From: Lates calcarifer
Taxonomy: Eukaryota; Chordata; Actinopteri; Centropomidae
Direction of reading: 5' to 3'
DNA length: 64,000 nt
NCBI RefSeq assembly: GCF_001640805.2
Contig: NC_066850.1
Coordinates: forward strand, 3,135,549-3,199,548
Shown here: piece by piece, positions 50,381 to 61,700 of the stretch
Layout of the letters: each line of letters opens with the position of its first letter
How positions within the stretch are numbered: position 1 is the stretch's first letter
Notes under the pieces: generated by a model
What the model saw: the letters and a program-made list of their open reading frames with translations, nothing else
Told to the model about the DNA's origin: nothing
Database searches by the model: none
Position numbers and translations under genes: made by a program

Positions 50381-53300
50381 TCTATATGAAAAGTGTGAAA
50401 AGTTGTTTTCTGTTCTTAACAATTTAATTAGCATCTGCAAAGCAATTAGTTCAATGTGTATTCATTAATTTTTAAAGCTCTCACCTTGCTATAATTATTT
50501 AACCTGACTGCGCTGATTTACTTGGTTTAATTAACTTAATATATTGTTGAATAAAACTACATTTATTGGAGCTGATTGCAGCTTTTATAATTTATTATGA
50601 ACAGGTAACTTAATCGTGTTTAACTGTAGCTGAGACAGAGTTATCAAAGCTCACAAAATCTGAAGTGCTGCTGTGTTTTAGAGGTAATCTCCATGTGCTT
50701 CCTCATTGGCATGCACAAGATACAAAACGGAGACTTATTCATAAAAACCACTGCTCCGTACTAGTGGTCAAAAACTCCACAGGGTAACTTTAGACAGGCT
50801 TTACGGATAAAGGTCTGTCTACTTGACATGCAGGGTACTACTCAGCCTGTGAAAACAGTTGTGTAATGTTTTCTGTGGCTCTAAAGGGAGGCATCGAAGC
50901 TGTTTTTATGTAACCTCGGGGCATGAAGTTTGAAAGACGGGGTTATTTAACAGGCTGTCAATTAAATAAAGATGTTGACGCAAAGACTTTGTGTAGTTTT
51001 TCTCCAGATAAATCAAAATACTACAGTGAATCCAGTGATTTTTGGTTCTGAGGACAGAAAGGAACAAGATGTACTGAGCGAAAGGGTTCAGAGGTGGAGC
51101 TTATGCTGAACCTGAGCTAAGTGTACAATAGCTTTAACATGTAAGGGTAGGTACTGAGCTACTTATATCGCACTTTTCTAGTCATATTGACCACTCAAAG
51201 TGCTTCACACTACAGGTCACATTACCCATTCACACAGCACTTGTTCTATACATTTTAAGTGCTCTCTGACATATATAATATATGGGTTATTCTTGGCAGA
51301 AATTAAGTGGATGAGGAATAAAGCAGGTGGGATCCTCTCAGTGATAAAGCAGATATTTTTACACTTTATAACTTGCAGACAGTCGGGTGTAAAAGGAGAG
51401 AAAAAAGAAGGATTTTAAATGCACTGAAGCGGCGAGTGGTTCGAATGTGGCTGTGCCCACTGATTGCCAGACCTCAACCAACAAAAACTGTGCAGGGTGG
51501 GCAGACAAGAAACTGCAGTTATGAATGAGTGAGAATTTTTCTAAGGGACCGTGCCCTTTGCAACTCTACTGCAGGACACACAGCTGAGGGTTGAAGTCTC
51601 TGCAGACGGTGTAAAACATTGAAATCCACTCCAGATTTTCCATCCCGCCCCGCTTGTGGACGTCTCTCTGGGTTTCCAGATACACGAGTTTGCTTCACTT
51701 CTGTCATACAGATCACAGGCTTATTCTTCCCAACTCTGAGGCTTTCACTGGTCCAAAAAATAACCATCCTTAAAAGCATCCTATGGTGATTTTTTTCCCA
51801 CTCCGTCCTCTCTTAGACAGTGACCAGCAATCGATCGTGGATGAAATATATTAAAGTTAAAACACACAAATTTAAAGCTTAAATCATCTATTTGAAAGAT
51901 GCAAAAGATGCCACGCGTTAGTGTTAAAATAAGCATGTTTTCTGGTATAAATGCACAAACAGGAATTGTGTGTTTCTGCAGCACGTCAGCGACAACATGC
52001 AGGAAAAATACTCCCCATGTAAAATGCTGTTTACAGCGCTCTAAAGCTCTAAAGTCATCTTTTATGTTGCAGGCAAACCAGTTCAATCAGATTAGATAGT
52101 GTTTTCCATTCTGTCTGCAGTCCATCTGTGACACACTAGTTTATTTTACAGATAAGACATACATGTGCACTGATGCACCCACACACATTTAAACACTGAT
52201 GGATCCACTGCTCTCTAATGTAATGGGACAGGCTGTTAAAAGGATGAATCCATGTAACCATGACATTAACCCTCGACTCATGTGTTTACTTGACACACAG
52301 CAGCACGACAAGCATTTAAATGATGATGGTTTGACCCCTGCAGGTTATCTGTACAGGTCTTTTAAAGATTCAATGTGCCCTCTGACCCCTCTTTACCTTT
52401 TATCAAATTGCTTGGATTGTCTGTCAATCTTTACTCCTACAACAAGTACATGTAGGTAAGCCATTTTGCTCCACTTTTGTTCAAAGAAAACTTTTCCTAC
52501 AGATTAGTATAGAGAGATGGTATATTTTCAGAGTCGCACTGCATGACACAAATCTGTTTTCCCAGCTCTAAATTGGATTAGTGAAATATTCTCCCACTGA
52601 GTGTGGAAAGAGGAGCAGGCGTGTGGAAAATGTTCTTCACTAAGAGGAATCTTCTGGATGACACAAATCACGCTGAGAGGCGTAGCTGCCTTTATTGTCG
52701 GCCACCGTGCCAGGATGACAAGGCCTAAACGCAGACACAAGCTCGCACGCCGGGGACATATGGGCTCGTACACGCCGAAGAAAGACAAACACAGACGGGC
52801 GTCCACTCTCAAACGACTACAAATCAAACTCTGACGCTGCAGACGAGTGGCTGGGATCCCTCACAATGAAAAGGGTGTGAAATGAGTCCCAGGCGTGTTT
52901 GCTCTGTGGGAAGGCTTTTAACACACACCTGGACACCGGAGAGCGGTCACAGCCCCTCGCTGTGAGCCGGTCAATGCAGAGCGTGAGGAGGCTGGTTGGA
53001 AAACAATTAGCTGCGTCATCTCTCACTCAGACTCTCAGTGGAGCGTCGGGTTCTGATGGCATATGATGCTCCGACATTTTCTGCGAATATTAGGAGCTGG
53101 TTTGAGAAAAACGGTGGCGCTCATTCACTAATCAGGTACTACTGAACCATTACAGAAGAGCACCGGTCACACCTCACATGTTGGAAAACAATGTAGAGAA
53201 CATGATGGAAACATGTAATATATGTTTGCTTCATACATCAGTTTGAGGACCATTATAATCTCCTCAATTCACACACATTTTGTTGTCGTCTGCCGCCATT

Positions 53301-53589
53301 TTCAAATTTTGCATGTCATGTCTCTGTCCCAAAGATGCAGCATTCACTGGTTTGCTTGTGTGTTAAGATGTATTGCATGTTAGACTTGTGTTAAGTCATT
53401 TATACGCAAAAAAGATCCATCCACTTATTAAGTTTTGGTGTTTAATCTAACAATTGACGAATTAATTCACAAATTCATCATCTAAAAGTTGGGGACTGGT
53501 CTTCACCTGTTTTTTTTGTCACCAGCTACTCATCTGCTGCAGCTCCCTGGTGTTTTTTTATTCATCTATTTATTTTCTGAACTGCTGGA
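50381..53589. other. intron sequence of the minus-strand gene; one repeat tail
   Basis: Inside the large second intron. Apart from the repeat at 51146-51245 nothing is recognised. An 86-codon plus frame at 52199-52459 ends beside a good donor-like site, but it has no family match and no strong acceptor. Confidence 0.4.
51146..51245 (+). mobile_element. dispersed repeat tail, probably LINE-derived
   Basis: The blocks 'tatcgcacttttctagtc', 'tgaccactcaaagtgcttc' and 'acactacaggtcacattacc' plus 'cattcacacagcac' follow, in order, an extremely common teleost repeat. I believe it is an RTE-type LINE 3-prime region, but the class is uncertain. Confidence 0.65.
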
Positions 53590-53651
53590 TTTGTGAGTCG
53601 CTTTGGACAAAAGCATCTGCCAAATGACTGAATGTAAATGTAAATGAAACG
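53590..53651 (+). mobile_element. LINE-2/SINE-type 3-prime tail
   Basis: It reads gtgagtcgctttggacaaaa, gcatctgccaaatgactg and ends in aatgtaaatgtaaatg. This is the standard tail shared by fish L2-clade LINEs and the SINEs that use them. No SINE head was identified upstream, so the copy may be truncated. Confidence 0.75.
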
Positions 53652-53950
53652 GCTGCTTTTCTCTGATGAAACACTGGACCATACAGTCTGCATGGAGCCT
53701 GGAAAACCAAAGAACGGAGCTAAAAACAGACACAAGCTGCGGTAATATCAATAATATTACTTAAGGAAGGGATATAATGTTTATTAGTTGCATATATATC
53801 TTCAGTTTGTCCTGCATGTGTGTGGTTTATTTGTTGATTTGTTCAAACATTCGCTCATTACATGCACCATTTCATCAACTGTACATTGTTAGTGTGTTGT
53901 TGGCCTCAAATTTGTTTCTCTGATGTAGCCGTGATTTTTTCTCAGATGTT

Positions 53951-54130
53951 TGATTCATGTGTATATACTCAATCACCTGCACATTCATTATATCACACCA
54001 TATAACCACTGGTTTGTTCATTGGCCAATCATTTGATATTTTGTTTGATATGCATGTATTCAGTCACCCACACATTAGTTATATCATGTCATACAAACAA
54101 TGGTTTGTTCATGAGCCATATCATTCCATA
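53951..54130 (+). repeat. two-unit tandem repeat, about 95-bp period
   Basis: The unit starting at about 53951 recurs at about 54047. Shared landmarks are 'ca.tcacc.' with 'cacattca', 'atatca' and 'ggtttgttcat.' (54011 and 54102). The units are roughly 75-80 percent alike by eye. Confidence 0.65.
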
Positions 54131-55677
54131 TGCTCTTCATTCTTCATTTCATATGTATGACTGTATGGATGGTCTACAGTTAATGTATTGCTTATTCAAT
54201 ATATCATTTTATTTGTTGTCTAGTGCTTGTTTACAAAGTGCATAATCGACAGTATGTTTCTTATTTACATTTACTTTACTATATTGTTTAAGGTACAATT
54301 TGATAAATGATGCTGTAATAGCAGCAGTTTTAGATGAAGTAATAAGATGTATAACTACATTACCTTCAGTGACAATGTGTTCAACAGCATTCAAGATACT
54401 GTGCATGATGTGAATATCACGTAATTGTACGGCTCCAATTTGGCCGACCAGTGTAATTTGGAAAATGCCACAATGAAGAAATGACAGTCGTCACCCGTCC
54501 CTCCACCTTCCTCCAGGCAAAGTTTTATTAAAATCCAGTCACTGGCATCCAAGAAATTGCATGTGACATTTGGATGGACAGACCAGGGTCGATCCACAGT
54601 CTCTCTCCTGATTTCATTGTGGAGGACAATTATAAAGTTGCTTTAATCTCATTTCATGTCTTGGCTTATTGCATGATTGCTGGGATTCATAACTGGTACA
54701 TGTCCTTGAGGAATGTTTTTGGCATCTATCTCTGGGACTCTCTTGAAAGTAAAATGGTGGTATCAAAGAATTTAATGTAAATTTACATGGGTTAGTCACT
54801 GCATGAAGAAATACCTGCCTCATGTGTAAAAACCCAACAGTCAGCACACAGCTTTGAAGTTTAGACAACTCAGAATCACCTCTCTTGTGTGAAGGTTATC
54901 TGCTCATCTCAGAGCGGACTGTTTCTGCACGAAAAGAAACTGTCTATCCTCTTATTCATTAAGCAGAAGTGTTGGTTTGGTGCTTTTCAACTGCTACAAA
55001 GAAGCTGATTCAAAGTTCAGATGAAACCAGCAAAGGTGAACCTTGAAAAGAAAAGGATAAAGAGAATATTTCATACAAAGCCACCAGAAAATACCTATCT
55101 TGGAGTTTATTTGTACAGTTTGAAAGAGCTGTACTTAAGAGTGACTTTTTAAGCATTTAGTGTTTGCTCAGTAATAATTTCCCATTAGATTTAATACACT
55201 GATTTAACTTGATATAATAGTAACAGTGAAATGACAATACAAACAGCTGTGATGATAAACATAGTTTTGTCAGTTAAACCTACTACTGCCATTGGCACAC
55301 CATTTAAAATGGGCTAATGGAACCTTTGTATGGAGACACTTGTCTACATATAAAGTAGAGTAAGTTTACAATTAGTTGTCCAAGTTAGCTAATTTAATTC
55401 AAGCTAGTTTAATTTTTTCCCACAATTAATAACCAACAAAAAAGTACCTATACTACATTTTATACACTTTTTGCAGCAACAGTCTTGTGGCTAGTGCTAG
55501 CTCAGGTTAGCTAATCCAAGCTAGAGTGTTGTGCTTTTTCATTTACTTTAGGAGTCCTATATACTTATGCTACTGTTGTGCTATGTTTAAGCATGTCAAA
55601 TAAGACTTTTTAATGGTTTCGTGAAAGCAAAACAAGAAGTGAACAAACTGTACTACAAGATTAACCATTCTCGTGAC
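54131..55677. other. intron sequence, no recognised element
   Basis: Within the large second intron. Many GCTAG/GTTAGC words between 55380 and 55520 hint at decayed foldback repeats but allow no firm call. Confidence 0.35.
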
Positions 55678-55845
55678 TGTTAGCACAAAGACTGGGAACA
55701 GGCAGGAAACAGCTAGCTCAAATGTTGCAGAGCGTAAAAAATTCTGAGTAGTTGTCAGGTAAATAGCTGAAACTCCAGGAAGTTAGTGCGTCTGGCAAAG
55801 GAACAATCTGACCCGCTATCCCATGCAAAATGGCAACTTGTCATT
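55678..55845 (+). mobile_element. MITE-like foldback element, 'aaggaatagtt' family, copy 3 (core only)
   Basis: It keeps the family core: 'gttagcacaaagactgggaa', 'ggcaggaaacagctagc', then 'gaaactccaggaagttag', 'gtctggcaaaggaacaat' and 'aatggcaacttgtcattttt'. The last blocks belong to the central part of the family that copy 2 lacks. Both termini are missing or unrecognisable. Confidence 0.6.
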
Positions 55846-56375
55846 TTTACAGTTAGCTAGCTGTAGCTGATAAAGTAGCAACTGAGCATATATTATCAAC
55901 GCAGTGGACAACCTGCCCACTGTGCACACATAATGTCAACCTCATGCAGCTTTTTCCATATTCATCTATACAAAAACTAATTCACCTCAAAATGGGCATT
56001 TTTCTTGCCTCTCTCAGCTAATTCACTCCTAGAAACTGATGTCTGTCCTTAAAAATGTAAAATCTGAGGAGAACTCGTCGCTGTGTCCAGCCCAATGCCA
56101 AAACTTTGCAGTTGAAGCCTTGGCAGGCACTGTATGTCTTATTAGTTGCAGTTAAAAGAACATGTAAGCTTCCATGAATAATGATTTTACACGGACATCA
56201 TGAAGTAAGGGTGTATTACAATCACATGAGACAGAGTGTGAAATATAGTAGCACAAAATAATAAACAATCTGACATAGTCTAAATTTATGCAAAGGATAT
56301 AGTAAATAATGAACACACTCATCTGAATGCAGCGCATGTAGTAATAAGAATGTGATATTTTCTTTATCCCCTCAG

Positions 56376-56496
56376 GGAAAACAGTTAATGATCTATGCTT
56401 ACACAGAAATCACAGATTGCAATCCTGCCAGCTCTGATTCTTCACTGATCTTCACTCTCAAAGGAGATGTGGGTAGTGACAAAACAAATGACTATG
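56376..56496 (+). CDS. candidate plus-strand exon inside the intron
   Basis: A strong acceptor (tattttctttatcccctcag) precedes 121 bp that are open in only one frame, beginning GKQLMIYAYTEITDC and continuing NPASSDSSLIFTLKGDVG. A donor-like G/gtattt follows at 56497; an alternative donor lies at 56473. It lies on the strand opposite to the surrounding gene. No partner exon and no family were recognised, so it may be a chance pseudo-exon. Confidence 0.22.
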
Positions 56497-57178
56497 GTAT
56501 TTTTCCTTATCTTAAAAATCTCTACACAATAAGATTTAGTTTATTTAAACTTGTGCAAAATGTAGTGTGTGTGTATTATCTGCTAGACACAATCAAACCA
56601 AGTCACTGACGTCAGCTGATAGAGGATTTTGCAAAAGCTGCAAAACGATACTCTGGATATAGAGACTGGAGACTGAACCTTTCATTTTAGGACTCAGTGT
56701 AGACAAACATCTGCAGCTGAAGTGTCCTCAACAAGAATAATTAATTTACTTTTATAATTGCTGGAGTTAAATACATACATTCCAATATTAAATCTAAAAC
56801 TCAAAAGGAAGATTTTCATTTGTTTCTTTCATTAATTCAAAGTCAAATAAATACTTTTTGTGTCTTTTATTTGAAGCTTCCTTTTATTTTCCATATTAGT
56901 AAATGGTTTCAAGGATAAGGACTTTAAAAATTAAGTTTTTATCTGAGAGAATTAAGAGTGCTTGCACTTGAATATCCTAAAACATCCTCCCTCTTGCTCC
57001 GAGAACTCTGACTGCCTGAGTTTATTAAACCTCAGACTTAGAAGGGCCTGTCTGACAGTGGAGGGCAGGAGGATTTTAAACCTCTCTATAACCCTGTCAA
57101 TGAAGCAGTTTCACTTCACAGTGTCTGTATGAACTAGTTCCCATGTGTCACATGTGTGTGTGTGTGCACATGACTCAC

Positions 57179-57300
57179 CTCCAGTGATGGTCTGGGATTG
57201 CAGAGAAAGAAAGACGGGGTTGGAGGTTAATCTGAGGTTAGTACAGTTCATCAGATTCCTGAGCTGATGTGTGGCTGCAGCAGGAAGAGGCAGGTGGAGC
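57179..57300 (-). CDS. coding exon 2 of an unidentified minus-strand gene
   Basis: 122 bp. The acceptor ends ttctgctctccag and the donor is an excellent CTGGAG/gtgagt. It completes codon 4 (Arg, split AG/G) of the start exon and encodes residues 4-44, reading LHLPLPAAATHQLRNLMN and on to QSQTITG, ending in phase 1. Together with exon 1 it gives an N-terminus with Arg at 4, 18 and 27, no Asp or Glu, and many Leu, Ala, Thr and Ser. This is the usual make-up of a mitochondrial presequence, so a mitochondrial protein is the likely product (inference). A CA/TG-rich run lies just inside the following intron. Confidence 0.6.
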
Positions 57301-57466
57301 CTGGAGAGCAGAATACAGAAATACAGCGTCAATGAGACCAACTAATAGTTGCTATCCCTACTTTATGAAAAGGTAAACAAAATCATGATACTACATGTCT
57401 GACAGTTGGAGACATCATTAATGTTCCAGCAACTTTTCTCCCATTTAAAAAGCAAAAATAACACAC

Positions 57467-57477
57467 CTGTTAGCCAT
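57467..57477 (-). CDS. start exon (11 coding bases) of the same minus-strand gene
   Basis: On the minus strand the context is AAGAACATGGCTAACAG followed by gtgtgt. The start codon has A at -3 and G at +4, a full Kozak match. The exon encodes Met-Ala-Asn and the first two bases of an Arg codon, and ends in phase 2, exactly what the exon at 57300 needs across a 166-bp intron. The 5-prime untranslated part lies to the right of 57477, but its limits and the promoter are not visible; no TATA box was seen. An upstream ATG followed directly by TAG lies about 40 bases before the start. Confidence 0.5.
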
Positions 57478-57746
57478 GTTCTTTGTGCTGCCTCGGCCTT
57501 TTGAAAATAACTACATGGCAGAAAAACAATATTAACGATTTGCTGCACAAACAATGCATACCATCAGTGATGACTGTCTCCAATATGTGGACTGTAATAT
57601 GTTTTTTCATTGTGTGTGTTTATTTGAGTAAATCCAGCCCAGAAACATCCAGTAAAATATGTTCAGTTTAGAACCATCAATCATAACTTGAATAAAAAGG
57701 AAAAGCAAGCAAAAGAGAGACTAGAAAGCAAAGTTGTATTCATTTG

Positions 57747-57806
57747 GAGCCATGCTAGCAGCATCTGTCAGCCCACCACTTTGGTCCAGACTGAAAAATC
57801 TCTACA
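57747..57806 (+). mobile_element. dispersed repeat fragment, upstream of the predicted start
   Basis: 'agccatgctagcagcatctg', 'tcagcccaccactttggtcc' and 'agactgaaaaatctc' match the front part of the percomorph repeat whose later parts lie at 58229-58265 and 58488-58790. It lies about 270 bp upstream of the predicted start codon. Confidence 0.65.
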
Positions 57807-58228
57807 GTTTTTTGGTGAGAGCCTGACTTTTCCTCTAAATGCCCAACATTTAATACAGATGCAGACAGGGATTTTTGTCTATACTCTGGTTCATTTTGTC
57901 GTAATACGTGCAGGTTTTCTGAAAGCCTACGGAAAAGAACAAAACAGAGCGGTACCACTGGAAATTGTGGGGACAGAGTCACAAATAGTTCAACTGCAAG
58001 ACCTGAAGAAGAAATTTTACTTTTGAGTTATTCCAGTGAAAAGAATTCTCTGTCCAACTCCATCACCGCTGACTCCGCTTTGGCCTCCTCCACCGTGTTG
58101 TTATCAGAAACTTCTGACTCTGAGCTGCCCTCTAGTGGATATATTGCTTAATGTCTGCCATCATAAAAGACGCATGGATCGACTGAAGTGGACGCATCTA
58201 TTTTTGTACATAAAGGGAGAATAAATGA

Positions 58229-58790
58229 ACCTAAGCGCCTCCATGACACTGACATTTGTAGGTTTTTTGCGACCAAATTTACAACCAAAGTGTTTAAAAG
58301 CAATAACAGAGAACACATTAAAAATGACTAATAATGTTCTAAGTTTAATGTATGAATGCACAAGGAACTAAAGAAATATAAAAGGTAACAAATAAATAAT
58401 ACAACACAAAGAGAGAAGAGCACCTCCAACATCCAAAGCACATTAACACATGCCCAATCAAAGCAATCCAAGAAAGTTATCTATCCCTGATATTTGTGGT
58501 TTTGAGTGAAACATGTCAACAACTACTGGATGGATTGCCATGAAGTTTGGTACAGACATTCCTGTTCCCCTCCAGATGATTTGTAATAACTCTGGTGATC
58601 CCTGAACTTTTCCTCTTTTCATGGAAGTTTTCTAACTTTAAGAGCAAAATGCAGAAATTTCCATTTTACTTAAATCCTCTATTGTGAGTGAGTTAGTGTG
58701 CTGACGTTAGCATTTAGCTCAAAGCACCGCTGCGCCTAAATACAGCCTCACAGAGCCGCTGGCACGGCTGTAGACTTTTAGTCTTGTTAG
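58229..58790 (+). mobile_element. dispersed percomorph repeat, interrupted copy
   Basis: A first piece at 58229-58265 has 'gcgcctccatgacactgaca' and 'tttgtaggtttt'. After about 220 bp of unrelated sequence the repeat resumes at 58488 with 'gatatttgtggttttgagtg', 'actactggatggattgccat', 'gaagtttggtacagacattc' and 'ctctggtgatccctgaac'. It closes with 'gttagcatttagctcaaagc' and 'acagcctcacagagccgctg' up to 58790. The 'atttgtnggtttt' motif at both edges of the interruption may mark an insertion. The class of the family is uncertain; recognition is from memory. Confidence 0.65.
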
Positions 58791-61700
58791 ACGAACGATT
58801 ACTAACTAAACAACAAGATGAAAAGTCAATTATTAAGGCTATGTTACAATATCAGCTGTATACTTTGAGCTGAAAACCTCATGCAGCATTAACCCGTGGG
58901 TAAAAAGAAAACAGCTCGAGCACCGTCAGCTTTGTGTGGCATTTTGTGGAGAGGGCATGCAGTGTTGACAGTGATGGCGGAAAATGCAAAAAGCCATTCA
59001 GATTAGGAACGCTAAGCCTCCAGGGGCACAGCCTCCTCTGCCTCCATATGAAAAGACCCAGAGTGAGACCTGGCATACGCTCTGTTGGATTACAGGGAAA
59101 AATGCCTTCCATCAAAAAATGATTACAGCACCTCTTAGCCAATGTGCATGCAATGAGGAAGCTGAATGAATGAATAATTATAGCAAAGAGAAGCTGGAAG
59201 GAAGGTGAAGCAGAGAAACAAAAAAAGGGGGTGGGGAGGTGGTAGGTTTGCAAAACAGGTATTTAAAGTCTGGCAGTCATGAATAGTGGAGTATTCATGA
59301 GCTGTATGGTTAGATATAATTTTGTCTCACAATAATGCATACAGCGATCACTGGAGCTCCTTTTCACACCCACCCAAAAGAGACTTTGAAGACTCTGAAA
59401 AGAAGAGGGAGGCTCGGTAAGTTTGTTTTACAAGAACACCAAATAAAAATCACTTTTAACATAAAGGAGGCTTTATGAACACACTGACGTCTATTTACAA
59501 TGAGATCAATGGAGTGTTCAGATAATTTAGCGAACGTTTGTGAGATGAATAGACGAACGAGTCTTGTATCGAATTAAGATTTTTCTTCATTTTAATGTTT
59601 TGTTTACTTTTGGGTGGAATTGGAGAAATAAAGGCGCTCTACATACAATGCAATTCAGTTTCCAAAGGGTGCTCAATTTTATTGATTCCATTCTGAATGA
59701 AATGAATAGCTCCTCACACCCATGGTGCCATTCAGTCCGTACACTGAATGCACAGGAGAATTGGGAATGGTGCTTGAGAGGACTCTCAGTCCTTGGGTGA
59801 CAAACTTCAAGGTTGATGTCTATAGTGCAGTATACACATTTAATCCAGCTACTTGTTTGTTCTATTAGCAGACAGGCAACCAACTAATGATTAATGCCAA
59901 GTTGGCATAGAGTGGTTCAGATACAATGAAATTCTGAAGAGTAATAAGAAATAAAACCCCCTGAAAATCTTGTTCTGTGTGAACTTCAGTGGTTTAGCCT
60001 CGCAGCTTGCTGCAGTGACATGACTGCTTAATACTTTTTTCTTGCATAAACACACAACTCTTTATGTAATTAAAGAGTTGTGTGGGGTTTATAAGAAAAA
60101 TGTTCAATTTAAACTCGTCTATTGTGGACACACTAATTCAGAGATGCTGTTTCTGAAAGGTCTCAAACATGAAATATCAGTCGATGTTGGCTTTTATCAG
60201 AACAAAACTTCACTTCTTTGTGGCCTTAGTATCAAATATTGTGTGCTGGCACATGTTCGTGCAGTCTTTTGTGAAGCCAGCTATTGTCCAAAATATTCGA
60301 GGCATTTCAGCTTTTTTAAACTTATCTTATCGCCTCTATCAGAGCTAAAGAGCTGTCACAACCATTCGAAAAGTGGGAGGAAAATGATAAGATAAACATG
60401 AGTGCACATCCCAAAAAATGTGGAATTAGAATTAGATTTTAAATTACAACCTGCTTCTTGAAAAATAATGATGGGATTTAAAACTTCTTGTGACTTTTTT
60501 GAGGGTGGGGAGGTGGGTTGATGTAATCGCTCTAAATCTGCGCCCACTCAGCAGGAAAAAGTTCTTTCAATTTACGCCCAATTCAAAACAAGGAGACACA
60601 GCTGCAACGGTGATGATTTGGAACATATTTGGAACATTAAACATGCAGAAGCGAAGTACACATGGCGGCTGTTTGACAAATAACAGGCACGACTCCTGAT
60701 TCAGAATGTGTGACGAATTAGATTCAGTTAATCCATCTGTGTGAGTTTACGTCAGCAAATATGGCAAACGTAAAAACCTACAGAACTGAATCTCATAATG
60801 CAGCCATGAAGAGAAGAACTGAAATCATATTAATACACCACAGCACGTAAGAACAATGAGTAGTTCACTGCTCATCTGATCTGCTCATACACAACATCAG
60901 TAAGACTCTAAATGAGTAACAGAGTTAGTTCAAGTGCTTTAGGTATGTAAAAAAAAACAACAAATTTTTCATTCGTCCACCCCTCCCAGCCGGGGGTCGC
61001 ATCTTCAAAAGAGAGTCAGCGTTGGGGTGCCCCTCTGCGGGGCAAGAATACACCACAACATCTTACGCTCTCCACATCAAAATGCAACAAATGAAAGGCA
61101 TGAAATTCTCTGTGAGAGCAGCGCTAACGCCGACAGACCGCGGTGTCAGGTGAGGCTGGTAAATACAGATCCACTTCTCCTTCTGATCCAACTCTTTCCA
61201 CCGAGAATCTTGTTTTTCTGTCTTCTTATGCACTCCCCCTCCTTGATACACACCTCCTCTACATAAACAATCTGCCTCTTTTCTCATATTCATCACCTCC
61301 TACACTCATCACTCCTGTTTTTTCTATCAATCTCACACTTCCTCTCCTCTCCCCTCCTCTCTCGTCTGTTTCTCTCTCTTTCTCTTTCCCAGCTTGCTAC
61401 AGTGTTTTGCCACGGCTCTTGCCTTTTCCCCTGTAGGGCTGTGTGTCTGCTGTAATGAATTGTACTTAATTGCCAACTGGGATCTGCAGCCTTAAATATA
61501 ATTCTCAGGACACTTAACCTGGGTCACTGTGAATGATAAACACACCTTCATAAATGGGCTTGGGCTTGGAGCAGAGAAGAAAACCATTTCTCTCTTCAGG
61601 CCCCACCACAGCACAGGTAGGCAAACAATATACTGTAAATGATTGTAGCAATGATTAGTATTTTTACAATATATTACAACATCATTTTACTTACTTTGAG

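Noticed and set aside
52199..52459. 86-codon plus-strand frame ending at a gtaagc donor
   Set aside because: Length is within what chance gives, no acceptor of quality is present and no match was recognised.
59381..59416. 36-bp plus-strand micro-exon candidate before CTCG/gtaagt
   Set aside because: The peptide looks charged and plausible, but it is too short to judge and no neighbouring exon was found.
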